From: Achromobacter xylosoxidans
GTDB taxonomy: Bacteria > Pseudomonadota > Gammaproteobacteria > Burkholderiales > Burkholderiaceae_B
NCBI RefSeq assembly: GCF_014490035.1
Contig: NZ_CP061008.1
Location: 496,001-560,000, forward strand
Length of the DNA: 64,000 nucleotides
Direction: 5' to 3'
Shown here: piece after piece, positions 55,163 through 64,000 of the stretch
Numbering within the stretch: the stretch's first letter is position 1
Layout: each line of letters starts with the position of its first letter
The notes under the pieces: model-generated
What the model was told of the DNA's origin: nothing
Databases searched by the model: none
What the model saw: the letters and a program-made list of their open reading frames with translations, nothing else
Made by a program: the position numbers and the translations under genes

Positions 55163-55987
55163 ATGACTACTTCCCCCCAGGCCGGCGCCGCCGGCCACGA
55201 AGGCTCCCCCCTGCGCCGCCAGGCGCTGGGCGAATTCGTGCGCAGCGCCCGCTCCCGCATCACGCCCCAGATGGCCGGCCTGCCCGAAGGCATGCGTCGC
55301 CGCACCCCCGGATTGCGGCGCGAGGAAGTGGCCCAGCTTTGCGGTATCAGCGTCACCTGGTACACCTGGATCGAGCAGGGGCGGGAAGTGTCGGTATCGC
55401 CTTCGGTCTGGTCGCGCATCGCGGGCGTGCTGCAACTGGCCCGCGCCGAACGCGCCTATCTGTTCGACCTGGCCGACTGCGCCGATCCGCAGCACGGCCG
55501 CGACGACGCCGGCGCGCCAGGTCCCTTGCAGGAATGCGTGAACGCGATCAACGCCCCGGCCTACGTGCTGGACCGGGCCTGGAACGTGCTGGCCTACAAC
55601 GAGCCCCTGCGCGACCTGTTCGACAACTGGCCGGCGCGCGATGCCGAACCGAATCTGCTGCGCTACATCTTCCTGGACCCCGCCGCGCGCGAACTGGTGG
55701 TGGATTGGGACCAGCGCGCCCGCCGCGTGGTGGCGGAATTCCGCGCCGACGCCGGCGCGCACCTGGACGAGCCGGCCGTGCTGGCGCTCCTGGACAACCT
55801 GAACCGGCAAAGCCCGGTGTTCGCCCACTGGTGGACGCGCCATGCGGTGGTCGAGCGTGAAGGCGGCCTGCGCGAATTCCAGCATCCGGGCCGCGGCAAG
55901 CTGGCCTACCAGCAGATCACGTTCCGGCTGGCGACGCATCCGGACCTGAAGCTGGTGATGTTGTTGGGCGGGGGCGCACAGCCCTGA
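55163..55987 (+). CDS. XRE-type regulator with MmyB-like ligand-binding domain
   Basis: 274 residues: an N-terminal helix-turn-helix (about 20-95: LGEFVRSARSRI, RRRTPGLRREEVAQLCGISVTWYTWIEQGREVSVS) and a PAS-like MmyB domain (about 115-270: VNAINAPAYVLDRAWNVLAYNEPLRDLF, RARRVVAEFRADAGAHLDEP). In characterised relatives this domain binds fatty-acid-like ligands. It is divergent from the methyltransferase gene and probably regulates it. It converges on mutY with a 4-base gap. Confidence 0.9.
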   Translation: MTTSPQAGAAGHEGSPLRRQALGEFVRSARSRITPQMAGLPEGMRRRTPGLRREEVAQLCGISVTWYTWIEQGREVSVSPSVWSRIAGVLQLARAERAYLFDLADCADPQHGRDDAGAPGPLQECVNAINAPAYVLDRAWNVLAYNEPLRDLFDNWPARDAEPNLLRYIFLDPAARELVVDWDQRARRVVAEFRADAGAHLDEPAVLALLDNLNRQSPVFAHWWTRHAVVEREGGLREFQHPGRGKLAYQQITFRLATHPDLKLVMLLGGGAQP

Positions 55988-55991
55988 AAGA

Positions 55992-57062
55992 TCAGCCCTT
56001 GAACAGGCTGTCCTGCATCCCGGCGTCGACCAGCCCCTGCAGCAGTTTCTTCACCGGCGCCGGCAGCGCAATCGACGGCAGTTCGTCCGCCGGCACCCAG
56101 CGTTCCGGCCTTGCGGACTCGCGCAGCCTGGCCGCGCGCACCGGCACCAGCCAGGGCCGGATGTGCAGGCGGTAGTGCGTGAAGGTGTGGGCGAAGGCCG
56201 CCAGCTCGAAGCGCTGTTCGGGCTCCAGGCCCAGCGCGCGGGAAGCGCTGTCGGGGTCTTGCGACACGTCGAATTCGGGCAGGCTCCACAGTCCGCCCCA
56301 GATGCCGGGCTCGGGCCGTTGCTGCAGCAGGAAGGCGCCCTGATGCCGCAGGACCAGCATACAGGTCTCGCGTTCGGGGATCGCCTTGCGCGCCTTGGGC
56401 GTGGGCAGTTCGGCCTGGCGGCCTTCGCGTTTGGCCACGCAGCTGTCCGCCACGGGGCAGGCCTCGCAGGCAGGCTTGCCGCGCGTGCATAGCGTGGCGC
56501 CCAGGTCCATCAGTCCCTGCGTGTAGGCGGCCATGTCCAGGCCGGGCGCGGCTTCGACCTGCGCATCTGCCAGCGCCCACAGCTTCTGTTCGACTTCACG
56601 CTTGGTCGGGTCCCCGGCGATGCCGAAGTGCCGCGTGAACACGCGCTTGACGTTGCCGTCCAGGATGGGCGAGCGCTCGCCGTAGGCGAACGCGGCGATG
56701 GCGGCGGCGGTGGAGCGGCCGATACCCGGCAGCGTGGCGATGGCTTGCGCCGTGGGCGGGAAACGTCCGCCCCAGTCGCGCGCGATTTCTTGCGCGCAGC
56801 GGTGCAGGTTGCGGGCGCGGGCGTAGTAGCCCAGTCCGGCCCAGTAGGGCATTACGTCTTCCTGCGCGGCCGCCGCCAGCGCGGCCACGTCCGGAAAGCG
56901 CTGCAGGAAGCGTTCGTAATAGGGGATGACCGTCGCCACCTGCGTCTGCTGCAGCATGATCTCGGAAAGCCAGATGCGGTAGGGATCCCGGGTGTTTTGC
57001 CAGGGGAGATCGTGGCGGCCGTGACGGCGCTGCCAGTCGACGATACGAGGGGCGAAGTCCAT
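55992..57062 (-). CDS. mutY: A/G-specific adenine DNA glycosylase MutY
   Basis: 356 residues: catalytic Glu34 in LSEIMLQQTQVATVIP, helix-hairpin-helix LPGIGRSTAAAI, catalytic Asp in ILDGNVKRVF, four-Cys 4Fe-4S loop CTRGKPACEACPVADSC plus an upstream part, and a C-terminal NUDIX-like 8-oxoG recognition domain (from about 225). It removes adenine mispaired with 8-oxoguanine. It is divergent from the indolepyruvate oxidoreductase gene across 168 bases and converges with the XRE gene. Confidence 0.95.
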   Translation of the reverse strand: MDFAPRIVDWQRRHGRHDLPWQNTRDPYRIWLSEIMLQQTQVATVIPYYERFLQRFPDVAALAAAAQEDVMPYWAGLGYYARARNLHRCAQEIARDWGGRFPPTAQAIATLPGIGRSTAAAIAAFAYGERSPILDGNVKRVFTRHFGIAGDPTKREVEQKLWALADAQVEAAPGLDMAAYTQGLMDLGATLCTRGKPACEACPVADSCVAKREGRQAELPTPKARKAIPERETCMLVLRHQGAFLLQQRPEPGIWGGLWSLPEFDVSQDPDSASRALGLEPEQRFELAAFAHTFTHYRLHIRPWLVPVRAARLRESARPERWVPADELPSIALPAPVKKLLQGLVDAGMQDSLFKG

Positions 57063-57230
57063 GGCGGCAATTATCGCATCGCCCTATTGCCCGGGGTGGG
57101 GCTAGCGGTTACAAACAATGGAAACAGAAGCGCGCCAGCGCCCGCAATTCACGTCCCTTGCTCGCCCGCGTGCGCTTCAAGAGGGTGTCGCGCGTCGCCG
57201 GCCGGGGTTCCTGGATCCCTTGGAGTCGAC

Positions 57231-60200
57231 ATGAACGCTCCTGCTTCGCCTGCCTTGCGTGCCGCGCTTGAATCCGTCCAGCTGGACGACAAGTACACCC
57301 TGGAATCCGGGCGCGCCTGGATGAGCGGCATCCATGCCCTGGTCCGCCTGCCCATGATGCAACGCGTGCGTGATGCGCGCGCCGGCCTGAATACGGCGGG
57401 CTTCGTGTCTGGTTATCGCGGTTCTCCGCTGGGCGGCGTGGACCAGAACATGTGGAAGGCGGCCAAGTACCTGAAGGCCCATCACGTCGAGTTCCAGCCC
57501 GGCATCAACGAAGACCTGGCCGCCACCGCGGTGTGGGGCTCGCAGCAGGTCAACCTGTTCCCGGGCGCCAAGTACGACGGCGTGTTCGGCATGTGGTACG
57601 GCAAGGGGCCTGGCGTGGACCGCTGCGGCGACGTCTTCAAGCACGCCAACGCCGCCGGCACCTCGCGCCATGGCGGCGTGCTGGTGGTGGCGGGCGACGA
57701 CCACCCCGCCAAGTCCTCGACCCTGCCGCACCAGAGCGACCACATCCTCAAGGCCTGCATGATCCCTGCGCTGTTTCCGTCCAGCGTGCAGGAAGTGCTG
57801 GACTACGGCCTGCATGGCTGGGCGATGAGCCGCTACGCGGGCGTCTGGGTGGGCATGAAGTGCATCACCGATATCGTCGAAGTCTCGGCTTCCGTGGACG
57901 TGGATCCCCATCGCGTGGAGATACTGCTGCCGCAGGACTTCCTGCTGCCGGCCGACGGCCTGAACATCAGGCTGCCCGACACGCCGCTGCAGCAGGAGGC
58001 CCGCCTGCTGGACTACAAGCTCTATGCCGCGCTGGCCTATGCCCGCGCCAACAAGCTCAACCGCGAACTCTGGCATGTGCCGCAGCGCGATGCGCGCTTC
58101 GGCATCATGACCTCGGGCAAGGCATATCTGGACACGCGCCAGGCGCTGTCCGACCTGGGGCTGTCCGAGACCGTATGCCAGCGCATCGGCCTGCGGCTGT
58201 TCAAGGTCGGCATGGTCTGGCCGCTGGAGTCCACCGGCATGCAGCATTTCGCCGAAGGCCTGGACGAGATCCTGGTGGTCGAGGAAAAGCGCCAGGTGCT
58301 GGAGTACCAGCTGAAGGAAGAACTGTTCAGCTGGATCGGCAGCGGCAAGAAGATTCCGCGCGTGGTCGGCAAGTTCGACGACAAGGACGGCGGCGAATGG
58401 TCGGTGCCGCAAGGCAACTGGCTGCTGCCGGCGCATTATGAGTTCTCGCCCGCCATGGTTGCGCGCGCCATCGCCGCGCGCTTGTTGCGTTTCGAACTGC
58501 CCGAGGACGTGCGCGCCGGCATCGAGGCGCGCCTGGCTTTCATCAGCGGCCGCGAACAGGCGCTGGCGCGCCCGCGCGTGGTCGAAGAGCGCAAGCCCTG
58601 GTTCTGTTCGGGCTGTCCGCACAACACCTCGACCCGCCTGCCGGAAGGCTCGCGCGGGATGGCAGGCATAGGCTGCCACTACATGGTCCGCTGGATGGAC
58701 CGCAGCACCGATGTCTTTACGCAGATGGGCGGCGAGGGCGTGCCCTGGGTGGGCCAGGCCCCGTTCACCGAGGAAAAACACGTGTTCGCCAACCTGGGCG
58801 ACGGCACCTACTTCCATTCGGGCTTGCTGGCCATACGCGCGGCGGTGGCGGCCAAGGTGCCCATCACCTACAAGATCCTGTTCAACGACGCGGTGGCGAT
58901 GACGGGCGGGCAACCGGTGGACGGACCCTTGAGCGTGCCCATGATCAGCAGCCAGGTGGCGGCCGAGGGCATCGAGAAAATCATCGTCGTCACCGACGAT
59001 CCCGACAAGTACAAGCATGTCGAGGGGTTGGCGCCCGGCGTGCCGGTACGGCATCGCGACGAGCTCGACGCGGTCATGCGCGAATTGCGCGAGCATCCCG
59101 CGGTATCGGTGCTGATCTATGACCAGACCTGCGCCACCGAGAAGCGGCGCCGCCGCAAGCGCAATGCCTACCCGGACCCGGCCCGCCGCGTGCTCATCAA
59201 CGAACGCGTGTGCGAAGGTTGCGGCGACTGTTCACAGAAATCGCACTGCCTGTCGGTGGAACCCCTGGACACCGAGTTCGGCCGCAAGCGCACGATCAAC
59301 CAGTCCAGCTGCAACAAGGATTTCTCCTGTCTGAAGGGCTTTTGCCCCAGCTTCGTGACGGTGGAAGGCGGCAAGCTCAAGAAGCCGGGCGCGCTGGCGC
59401 AGGACGGCGCCATCGATGACGACGTGCCGCAGCCGGCAGCGCGCGAACTGCATCAGCCCTACGGCGTCTTCATCGCCGGCGTGGGCGGCACCGGCGTGGT
59501 CACCATAGGCCAGCTGCTGGGCATGGCCGCGCACCTGGAAGGCAAGGGCTGTTCGGTGCTGGACATGGCGGGCCTGGCGCAGAAGGGCGGCGCGGTGTAC
59601 TCGCACGTGGTGCTGGCGCAGACGCCGGACCGCCTGCTGAATACGCGGGTCGCCATGGGCGAGGCCGACCTGCTGCTGGCAGGCGACCTGGTGGTGGCCA
59701 CCAGCGCCGAATCCATGGCGCGGGTGAATCCCGACCGCACCCGCGTGCTGCTCAACAGCGACACCGCGCCGACCGCGTCCTTCGTCAGCAATCCGGACTG
59801 GACGCTGCCGGGCGCCAACCTGACCGCCGACCTGGCGTCCGCCTGCGGCAAGGAGCACCTGGCCACTGTCGATGCCGCCGCATTGGCCCTGGGCCTGCTG
59901 GGCGATGCGATCTACTCCAATCCGCTGATGATGGGCTACGCCTACCAGAAGGGCTGGATCCCGCTGTCGCAGCAGGCGCTCTTGCGCGCCATCGAACTGA
60001 ACGGCCAGCAGGTGCCGAACAACCTCGCCGCCTTCGCCTGGGGCCGCCGCGCCGCGCATGACCTGGCGGACGTGAAGCGCCTGATCGCCAACGGCGGCGC
60101 GCCGTCGCGGCCGGAGGGCATCATCGAGCTCAAGCGTCCGCGCGCCGACAAGCCTGTGTTGGAACTGAAGAAGCCGACGGGCGAGCTGGAGCGGGTGGTG

Positions 60201-60842
60201 GCGGTGCGCAAGGCGTTCCTGACCGACTACCAGAACCAGGCTTACGCCCTGCAATACACCGAACTGGTGGACAAGGTGGCGCGCGCCGAGCGCGAGGCCA
60301 CGGGCACCAACCGGCTGGCGCTGGCGGTGGCGCGCTACTACTTCAAGCTGATGGCCTACAAGGACGAATACGAAGTCGCGCGGCTGTATTCGGACGGCGA
60401 GTTCCTCAAGCGGGTGCAAGCGCAGTTCGAAGGCGACTGGAAGCTGCGTTTCCACCTGGCGCCGCCGCTGTTCGCGCGGCGCGACAAGGACGGCCACCTG
60501 ATCAAGCGCAGTTATGGCCCGGGGATGTTGCGCGTGTTCCGGGTGCTGGCGCGGATGCGCAGATTGCGCGGCACGAGACTGGACCCGTTTGGCTACACGG
60601 CTGAGCGCCGCACCGAACGCGAACTGATCCGCGAGTACCGGGAGACGATCACGGCGATCCTGTCGAAGCTGAATCGCGGGAACCTGGACCGTGCAGTGGC
60701 GCTGGCGAGTTTGCCCGAGGACATCCGGGGGTATGGCCACGTGAAGGAGGCCGCGATGGAGAGCGTGGCTGCGCGCAGGGAGGCGTTGCTGAAGGACTTC
60801 AGTGCGACGGTGGTTTCCATTGGAGGAGCGCGGGTGGCCTGA
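57231..60842 (+). CDS. Single-chain indolepyruvate ferredoxin oxidoreductase (2-oxoacid oxidoreductase family)
   Basis: 1203 residues that join all parts of a thiamine-diphosphate 2-oxoacid:ferredoxin oxidoreductase. N-terminal pyrimidine-binding region (GFVSGYRGSPLGGVDQNMW); cysteine site CSGCPHNTST near 461; PP-binding GDGTYFHSG near 524; a 4Fe-4S segment CEGCGDCSQKSHC near 661; and a C-terminal gamma domain starting GVGGTGVVTIGQLLG near 750. It oxidatively decarboxylates aryl- or branched 2-oxoacids to acyl-CoA, passing electrons to ferredoxin. Archaeal enzymes are split into subunits; aerobic proteobacteria carry this fused form. The start at 57231 gives MNAPASPALRAALE. Confidence 0.92.
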   Translation: MNAPASPALRAALESVQLDDKYTLESGRAWMSGIHALVRLPMMQRVRDARAGLNTAGFVSGYRGSPLGGVDQNMWKAAKYLKAHHVEFQPGINEDLAATAVWGSQQVNLFPGAKYDGVFGMWYGKGPGVDRCGDVFKHANAAGTSRHGGVLVVAGDDHPAKSSTLPHQSDHILKACMIPALFPSSVQEVLDYGLHGWAMSRYAGVWVGMKCITDIVEVSASVDVDPHRVEILLPQDFLLPADGLNIRLPDTPLQQEARLLDYKLYAALAYARANKLNRELWHVPQRDARFGIMTSGKAYLDTRQALSDLGLSETVCQRIGLRLFKVGMVWPLESTGMQHFAEGLDEILVVEEKRQVLEYQLKEELFSWIGSGKKIPRVVGKFDDKDGGEWSVPQGNWLLPAHYEFSPAMVARAIAARLLRFELPEDVRAGIEARLAFISGREQALARPRVVEERKPWFCSGCPHNTSTRLPEGSRGMAGIGCHYMVRWMDRSTDVFTQMGGEGVPWVGQAPFTEEKHVFANLGDGTYFHSGLLAIRAAVAAKVPITYKILFNDAVAMTGGQPVDGPLSVPMISSQVAAEGIEKIIVVTDDPDKYKHVEGLAPGVPVRHRDELDAVMRELREHPAVSVLIYDQTCATEKRRRRKRNAYPDPARRVLINERVCEGCGDCSQKSHCLSVEPLDTEFGRKRTINQSSCNKDFSCLKGFCPSFVTVEGGKLKKPGALAQDGAIDDDVPQPAARELHQPYGVFIAGVGGTGVVTIGQLLGMAAHLEGKGCSVLDMAGLAQKGGAVYSHVVLAQTPDRLLNTRVAMGEADLLLAGDLVVATSAESMARVNPDRTRVLLNSDTAPTASFVSNPDWTLPGANLTADLASACGKEHLATVDAAALALGLLGDAIYSNPLMMGYAYQKGWIPLSQQALLRAIELNGQQVPNNLAAFAWGRRAAHDLADVKRLIANGGAPSRPEGIIELKRPRADKPVLELKKPTGELERVVAVRKAFLTDYQNQAYALQYTELVDKVARAEREATGTNRLALAVARYYFKLMAYKDEYEVARLYSDGEFLKRVQAQFEGDWKLRFHLAPPLFARRDKDGHLIKRSYGPGMLRVFRVLARMRRLRGTRLDPFGYTAERRTERELIREYRETITAILSKLNRGNLDRAVALASLPEDIRGYGHVKEAAMESVAARREALLKDFSATVVSIGGARVA

Positions 60843-60857
60843 GTCATTCCATCCCCG

Positions 60858-61844
60858 TCACTCCATCACCCGCCGCGTCTCGCGCGGCAGTTCCCCGAAA
60901 CGTTCCCGGTAATACTCCGAGAACCTCCCCAGATGTCCGAACCCCACGCCCAGCGCCACTTCCGTGACGCTGGCGCCTGCCTGCGTGCGCAACCGGTTTC
61001 TGGCTTCGTCCAGCCGCAGCGCCCGCAGCGCGTTCATGGGGGTGGTGTTGCGGTGTTCCTGGAACAGGCGCGTCAGCGCGCTGGCGCTGGCGCCGGCATG
61101 GCGGGCAATGTCCGCCAGGGTCAGCGGGACGGCGAGGTGGTCGCGCATATAGGATTCCGCCGCGCTCAGGCGGCGCGGGACGGCGGGGGCGATGCCGGCA
61201 TGCGCCTGCCAGCTGTTGGGCTGGTTGTAGAGCAGGTGCAGCACCAGCGTGTCTTCCAGGTGCTCCAGCCAGGCCGCGGGCGGGCGGGGAGCGCCGTCAT
61301 CCAGCGTGGGCAGCAGGTGGATCAGGCTTTCGACCATGCTGCGCCAGACGGCGCCGACCGGGTTGTCCAGGCGCAGAGCGGGGCTGAAGTCCAGCGGCCG
61401 GGTGGCGGCCTCGCCGAAGGCGCGCAGCCCGATGGCTTCGAGCTTGCCGCGAGGGATCTTGAGCAGCAGCTGTTCGCAGCCGGCTTCCCAATGCAGTTTC
61501 AGCGGGCGGTTGGGGGCGATGACGGCGGCGCAATCGGGGTCGGCGTCGACGCGGTCGTTGCCGCATTCGATACAGGCGCGGCCGCTCAGGGGGACCTGGA
61601 CCAGCATGAAGTCCTGCAGGCGGTCGGGTTCGATGTGGACTTCGGCGCCGTAGCGCAACGTACAGACCGTCAGCGAACCGAAGCGGCCCCGGTTCAGTTC
61701 GGCATCGACGCGGCCGCCTTTCCAGGTGAGACGGTGCTCTTTCAGGGCTTCGGAGACGAGGGTGCGCGTCTCGTCCTGCTGGGTGGAGCTGAAGACGCGC
61801 CGCTTGAACAGGGGCGCAAGCGTGAGTCGGGACCAGCCGTGCAT
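60858..61844 (-). CDS. AraC-family transcriptional regulator
   Basis: 328 residues: an N-terminal cupin-like AraC_binding_2 domain (about 35-200: YGAEVHIEPDRLQDFMLVQVPLSGRA) and a C-terminal double helix-turn-helix (about 228-328: PLTLADIARHAGASASALTRLFQEH, EVALGVGFGHLGRFSEYYRERFG). The N-terminal type is common in regulators of aromatic or alkylamine catabolism (AndR/FeaR-like). GGAGG precedes the ATG. It is divergent from an ABC binding-protein gene (280-base gap), which is its likely target. Confidence 0.9.
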   Translation of the reverse strand: MHGWSRLTLAPLFKRRVFSSTQQDETRTLVSEALKEHRLTWKGGRVDAELNRGRFGSLTVCTLRYGAEVHIEPDRLQDFMLVQVPLSGRACIECGNDRVDADPDCAAVIAPNRPLKLHWEAGCEQLLLKIPRGKLEAIGLRAFGEAATRPLDFSPALRLDNPVGAVWRSMVESLIHLLPTLDDGAPRPPAAWLEHLEDTLVLHLLYNQPNSWQAHAGIAPAVPRRLSAAESYMRDHLAVPLTLADIARHAGASASALTRLFQEHRNTTPMNALRALRLDEARNRLRTQAGASVTEVALGVGFGHLGRFSEYYRERFGELPRETRRVME

Positions 61845-62124
61845 GGATGCCTCCGGGACGGGAACGCTCCCGTGTCATTGGCGAGGGTACTTTAAACGTC
61901 AAGGACTTGGAATTAAGTGATTCCCGGATAAGGCTGACGGAATCCGGATAGAGCGGCTCTCTGGGGCAGCCTAATCTAGCCGGCAGGCCCTTCGCGTGTT
62001 GGTTGGAGGGCGCCGCCGCGGCGCGTAAGCTGGCGGCGTTGTTCGGCAGCATGCGTTAACCGACGGCAGACGGGTTCTGTCAGCTTTCCGCCGGCCAGGC
62101 CGGGCGGGAAAAACGGGGTGGCTC

Positions 62125-63303
62125 ATGAATCAAAAGCTATGGAGCCGGCGCGCGCTGGCTGCGCTGGTGTGCATGACGGCGGCGGCGAGCGCCGTGGCGG
62201 CGGACAAGGTCAAGGTTGGCTTGCTGACCACGTTGTCGGGGCCGGGCGCGGCGCTGGGCAACGAGATCCGCGATGGCTTCAATCTGGCGCTGCAGCATAC
62301 CGGCGGCAAGCTGGGCGGACTGCCGGCCGAAGTGGTGGTGGCGGACGACCAGCAGAAGGCGGACACCGGCCGCCAGGCGGTGGAGCGGCTGTTGAAGCGC
62401 GACCGCGTGAACGTCATGACGGGCATTGTGTTCTCGAACGTGCTGCTGCCGGTGATGCCGGCCATCCTGCAATCGGGGACCATCTACCTCAGCACCAATA
62501 CGGGCCCCGAGAACTATGCGGGCGCGGGCTGTAATCCGAATTTCTTCGCGGTGGCTTGGCAGAACGAGGACATCCCGGCCGCGATGGGCAAATACGCCAC
62601 CGACCAGGGCTACAAGAGCGTGGCGCTGATCGCGCCGGACTATCCGGGCGGGCGCGAATCGCTCAACGGCTTCAAGCGCCTGTACAAGGGTGGCCTGTCC
62701 GAAGAGATCTACACCCAGCTCGGGCAGCTGGACTATGGCGTGGAGATCACGCGCCTGCGCGCCAGCAAGCCGGACGCGGTGTTCTTCTTCCTGCCCGGCG
62801 GCATGGGCGTGAACTTCATCAAGCAGTTCAACGGCGCCGGCCTGTCCAAGGAGATCGCGCTGCTGGCGCCGGGCTTTTCGGGCGACGAGGACACCATCGC
62901 GGCGGTGGGCGCGCCCATCGAGGGCATGCGCAATACCTCGCAGTGGGCATCGGACCTGGACAACCCGGCCAACCGCAAGTTCGTCGAGGATTTCCGGAAG
63001 ACCTACAACCGCAGCCCCACGCTGTATGCCTCGCAGGGCTATGACGCGGCCATGCTGCTGGATAGCGCGGTGCGCCAGACCGGCGGCAAGCTGGAGGCGG
63101 ATGCGCTGCGTCCGGCGCTGAGGCGCGCGGATTTCAAGTCGGTGCGCGGCGATTTCAAATTCAACCGCAACCAGTATCCGGTGCAGAACTATTACCTGCG
63201 CATCGTCGAGGCGGGGGCGGGGGGCAAGTTGTCCAATAAGCTGTCGGGCACGGTGCTGACCCAGTACCAGGACCCTTTCGCCGCAGCCTGCCAGATGAAG
63301 TAG
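62125..63303 (+). CDS. ABC transporter substrate-binding protein (HAAT type) divergent from AraC
   Basis: 392 residues with a signal peptide (about 1-26, SAVAADK) and the type I binding fold: VKVGLLTTLSGPGAALGNEIRDGFNLALQ, VVADDQQKADTGRQAVERLL, STNTGPENYAGAGCNPNFF, LIAPDYPGGRESLNGFKRLY, TLYASQGYDAAMLLDSAV. The GPENYAGAGC segment is typical of binding proteins for aromatic acids such as hydroxybenzoate-type ligands; that is an inference. It starts an operon with the dienelactone hydrolase gene 28 bases downstream, and its permease genes probably lie beyond the window. Confidence 0.9.
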   Translation: MNQKLWSRRALAALVCMTAAASAVAADKVKVGLLTTLSGPGAALGNEIRDGFNLALQHTGGKLGGLPAEVVVADDQQKADTGRQAVERLLKRDRVNVMTGIVFSNVLLPVMPAILQSGTIYLSTNTGPENYAGAGCNPNFFAVAWQNEDIPAAMGKYATDQGYKSVALIAPDYPGGRESLNGFKRLYKGGLSEEIYTQLGQLDYGVEITRLRASKPDAVFFFLPGGMGVNFIKQFNGAGLSKEIALLAPGFSGDEDTIAAVGAPIEGMRNTSQWASDLDNPANRKFVEDFRKTYNRSPTLYASQGYDAAMLLDSAVRQTGGKLEADALRPALRRADFKSVRGDFKFNRNQYPVQNYYLRIVEAGAGGKLSNKLSGTVLTQYQDPFAAACQMK

Positions 63304-63331
63304 GGCGGACATCCGCAACAAGGAGATACGT

Positions 63332-64000
63332 ATGACCCAGAACATCACGACGCGCGAAGTGACGGTGGCCTCGCATGACGGCAAGTCCTTCGGCGCCTAT
63401 CTGGCCGTGCCGGCGTCCGGGCACGGCCCGGGCCTGGTGCTGTGCCAGGAGATCTTCGGCGTGAACGACTTCATGCGCCGCGCGGCGCAGCTGCTGGCCG
63501 AGGAAGGTTATGTGGTGCTGGTGCCGGACCTGTTCTGGCGTCAGCAGCCGGGCATCCAGCTGACCGACGGCCCGGCCGACATGCCGCGCGCCTTCGAGCT
63601 CTACCAGAAATTCGACGTGGAGCTGGGCCTGAAGGACATCGCTTCCACCATCGCCGCGCTGCGCGGGCTGTCCGAGCAGCAGGGCGGAGTCGGCGTGCTG
63701 GGCTATTGCCTGGGCGGAAAATTGGCCTACCTGGCCGCCTGCCGCACCGACGTGGATGTGGCCATCGGCTACTACGGCGTGGGTATCGAGAACAGCCTGG
63801 ACGAAGCGTCGCAACTGCGCGGCCGCCTGGTGCTGCACATCGCCGAGCAGGACGGCTTCTGTCCGCCCGAGGCGCGCCAGCGCATCCTGGAGGCGCTGGG
63901 CAACAAGCCCGGGGTGCAGATCTACGTCTATCCGGGCATGGACCATGCGTTCGCACGCACGGGCGGCGACCATTACGACAAGCCGTCGGCGCTGATGGCA
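63332..64000 (+). CDS. Dienelactone hydrolase family protein, 3' end cut by window edge
   Basis: The first 223 residues are present, probably all but the last dozen or so. The dienelactone hydrolase triad is complete: Cys126 in LGYCLGGKL, Asp174 in AEQDGF and His205 in GMDHAFA; Glu40 in CQEIFGV is the residue that activates the Cys in this family. Such enzymes open enol-lactones in aromatic ring-cleavage pathways. The ATG follows AAGGAGATACGT. Its pairing with an AraC regulator and a HAAT binding protein suggests an aromatic-compound degradation operon continuing to the right. Confidence 0.92.
   Translation, partial: MTQNITTREVTVASHDGKSFGAYLAVPASGHGPGLVLCQEIFGVNDFMRRAAQLLAEEGYVVLVPDLFWRQQPGIQLTDGPADMPRAFELYQKFDVELGLKDIASTIAALRGLSEQQGGVGVLGYCLGGKLAYLAACRTDVDVAIGYYGVGIENSLDEASQLRGRLVLHIAEQDGFCPPEARQRILEALGNKPGVQIYVYPGMDHAFARTGGDHYDKPSALMA

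Noticed and set aside
57177..59096. 639-codon minus-strand frame opposite the indolepyruvate oxidoreductase
   Set aside because: Shadow composition and crosses the start of a real gene with cofactor motifs on the plus strand.

Overview
The window is a continuous stretch of GC-rich chromosome, roughly two-thirds G+C judged by eye. It is densely packed with short-gapped or overlapping genes. It reads as a betaproteobacterium of the family Alcaligenaceae, most likely Achromobacter or a close Bordetella relative. The clues are a Bug/TctC-type binding protein, a ubiE-(Tim44-like)-ubiJ-ubiB cluster, several IclR/LysR/GntR-controlled catabolic operons, and a pair of GC-rich hairpin repeats of a kind I recall from Bordetella and Achromobacter intergenic regions. 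I see no phage, insertion sequence, CRISPR array, rRNA or tRNA gene. The left and right edges cut through a universal stress gene and a dienelactone hydrolase gene.

Layout: 1-7.8 kb holds a tandem universal stress protein with a perfect FNR-type box upstream, a TRIC-like channel, a GntR regulator, a VOC-pxpB-pxpC-pxpA (5-oxoprolinase) operon with a divergent LysR gene, and serA. 7.9-12.7 kb holds a DUF411 metal protein, a CusRS-like two-component system and phoBR. 12.8-18.7 kb holds ubiE, a Tim44-domain membrane protein, ubiJ, ubiB, a ferritin-like di-iron protein and rfaE2. 18.7-22.6 kb holds a TolC-family protein, a Pcm-like methyltransferase, thiD and thiG. 22.7-30 kb is a vitamin B12 block: a BtuF-like binding protein and a TonB-dependent receptor behind a cobalamin riboswitch, diverging from cobalamin-dependent metH.

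30-34.2 kb holds a citryl-CoA-lyase-like gene, an acyl-CoA ligase and a Bug binding protein, divergent from an IclR regulator with a clear inverted-repeat operator candidate between them. 34.2-37 kb holds DUF934, a sulfite/nitrite reductase, the repeat pair and a DUF2970 gene. 37-39.7 kb holds a LysR gene divergent from a DUF3100 membrane protein, with a TTGCAT-N11-ATGCAA site between them. 39.7-50.7 kb holds an orphan hypothetical gene and then a long minus-strand operon. The operon comprises an SDR, a branched-chain-type ABC transporter (binding protein, LivH, M, G, F), two more SDRs, a 3-ketosteroid-dehydrogenase-like flavoprotein and a GST. A GntR gene sits opposite it, and two TGTATACA-type sites lie between. 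This looks like an uptake-and-oxidation system for an unidentified alicyclic compound and is the best candidate here for an undescribed pathway.

50.7-64 kb holds a beta carbonic anhydrase, small secreted proteins (FxLYD, PsiF), an amidase, a methyltransferase/XRE-regulator divergent pair, mutY, a single-chain indolepyruvate ferredoxin oxidoreductase, an AraC regulator, an ABC binding protein and the start of a dienelactone hydrolase gene.

All functional calls come from reading motifs and gene context. No database search was possible.
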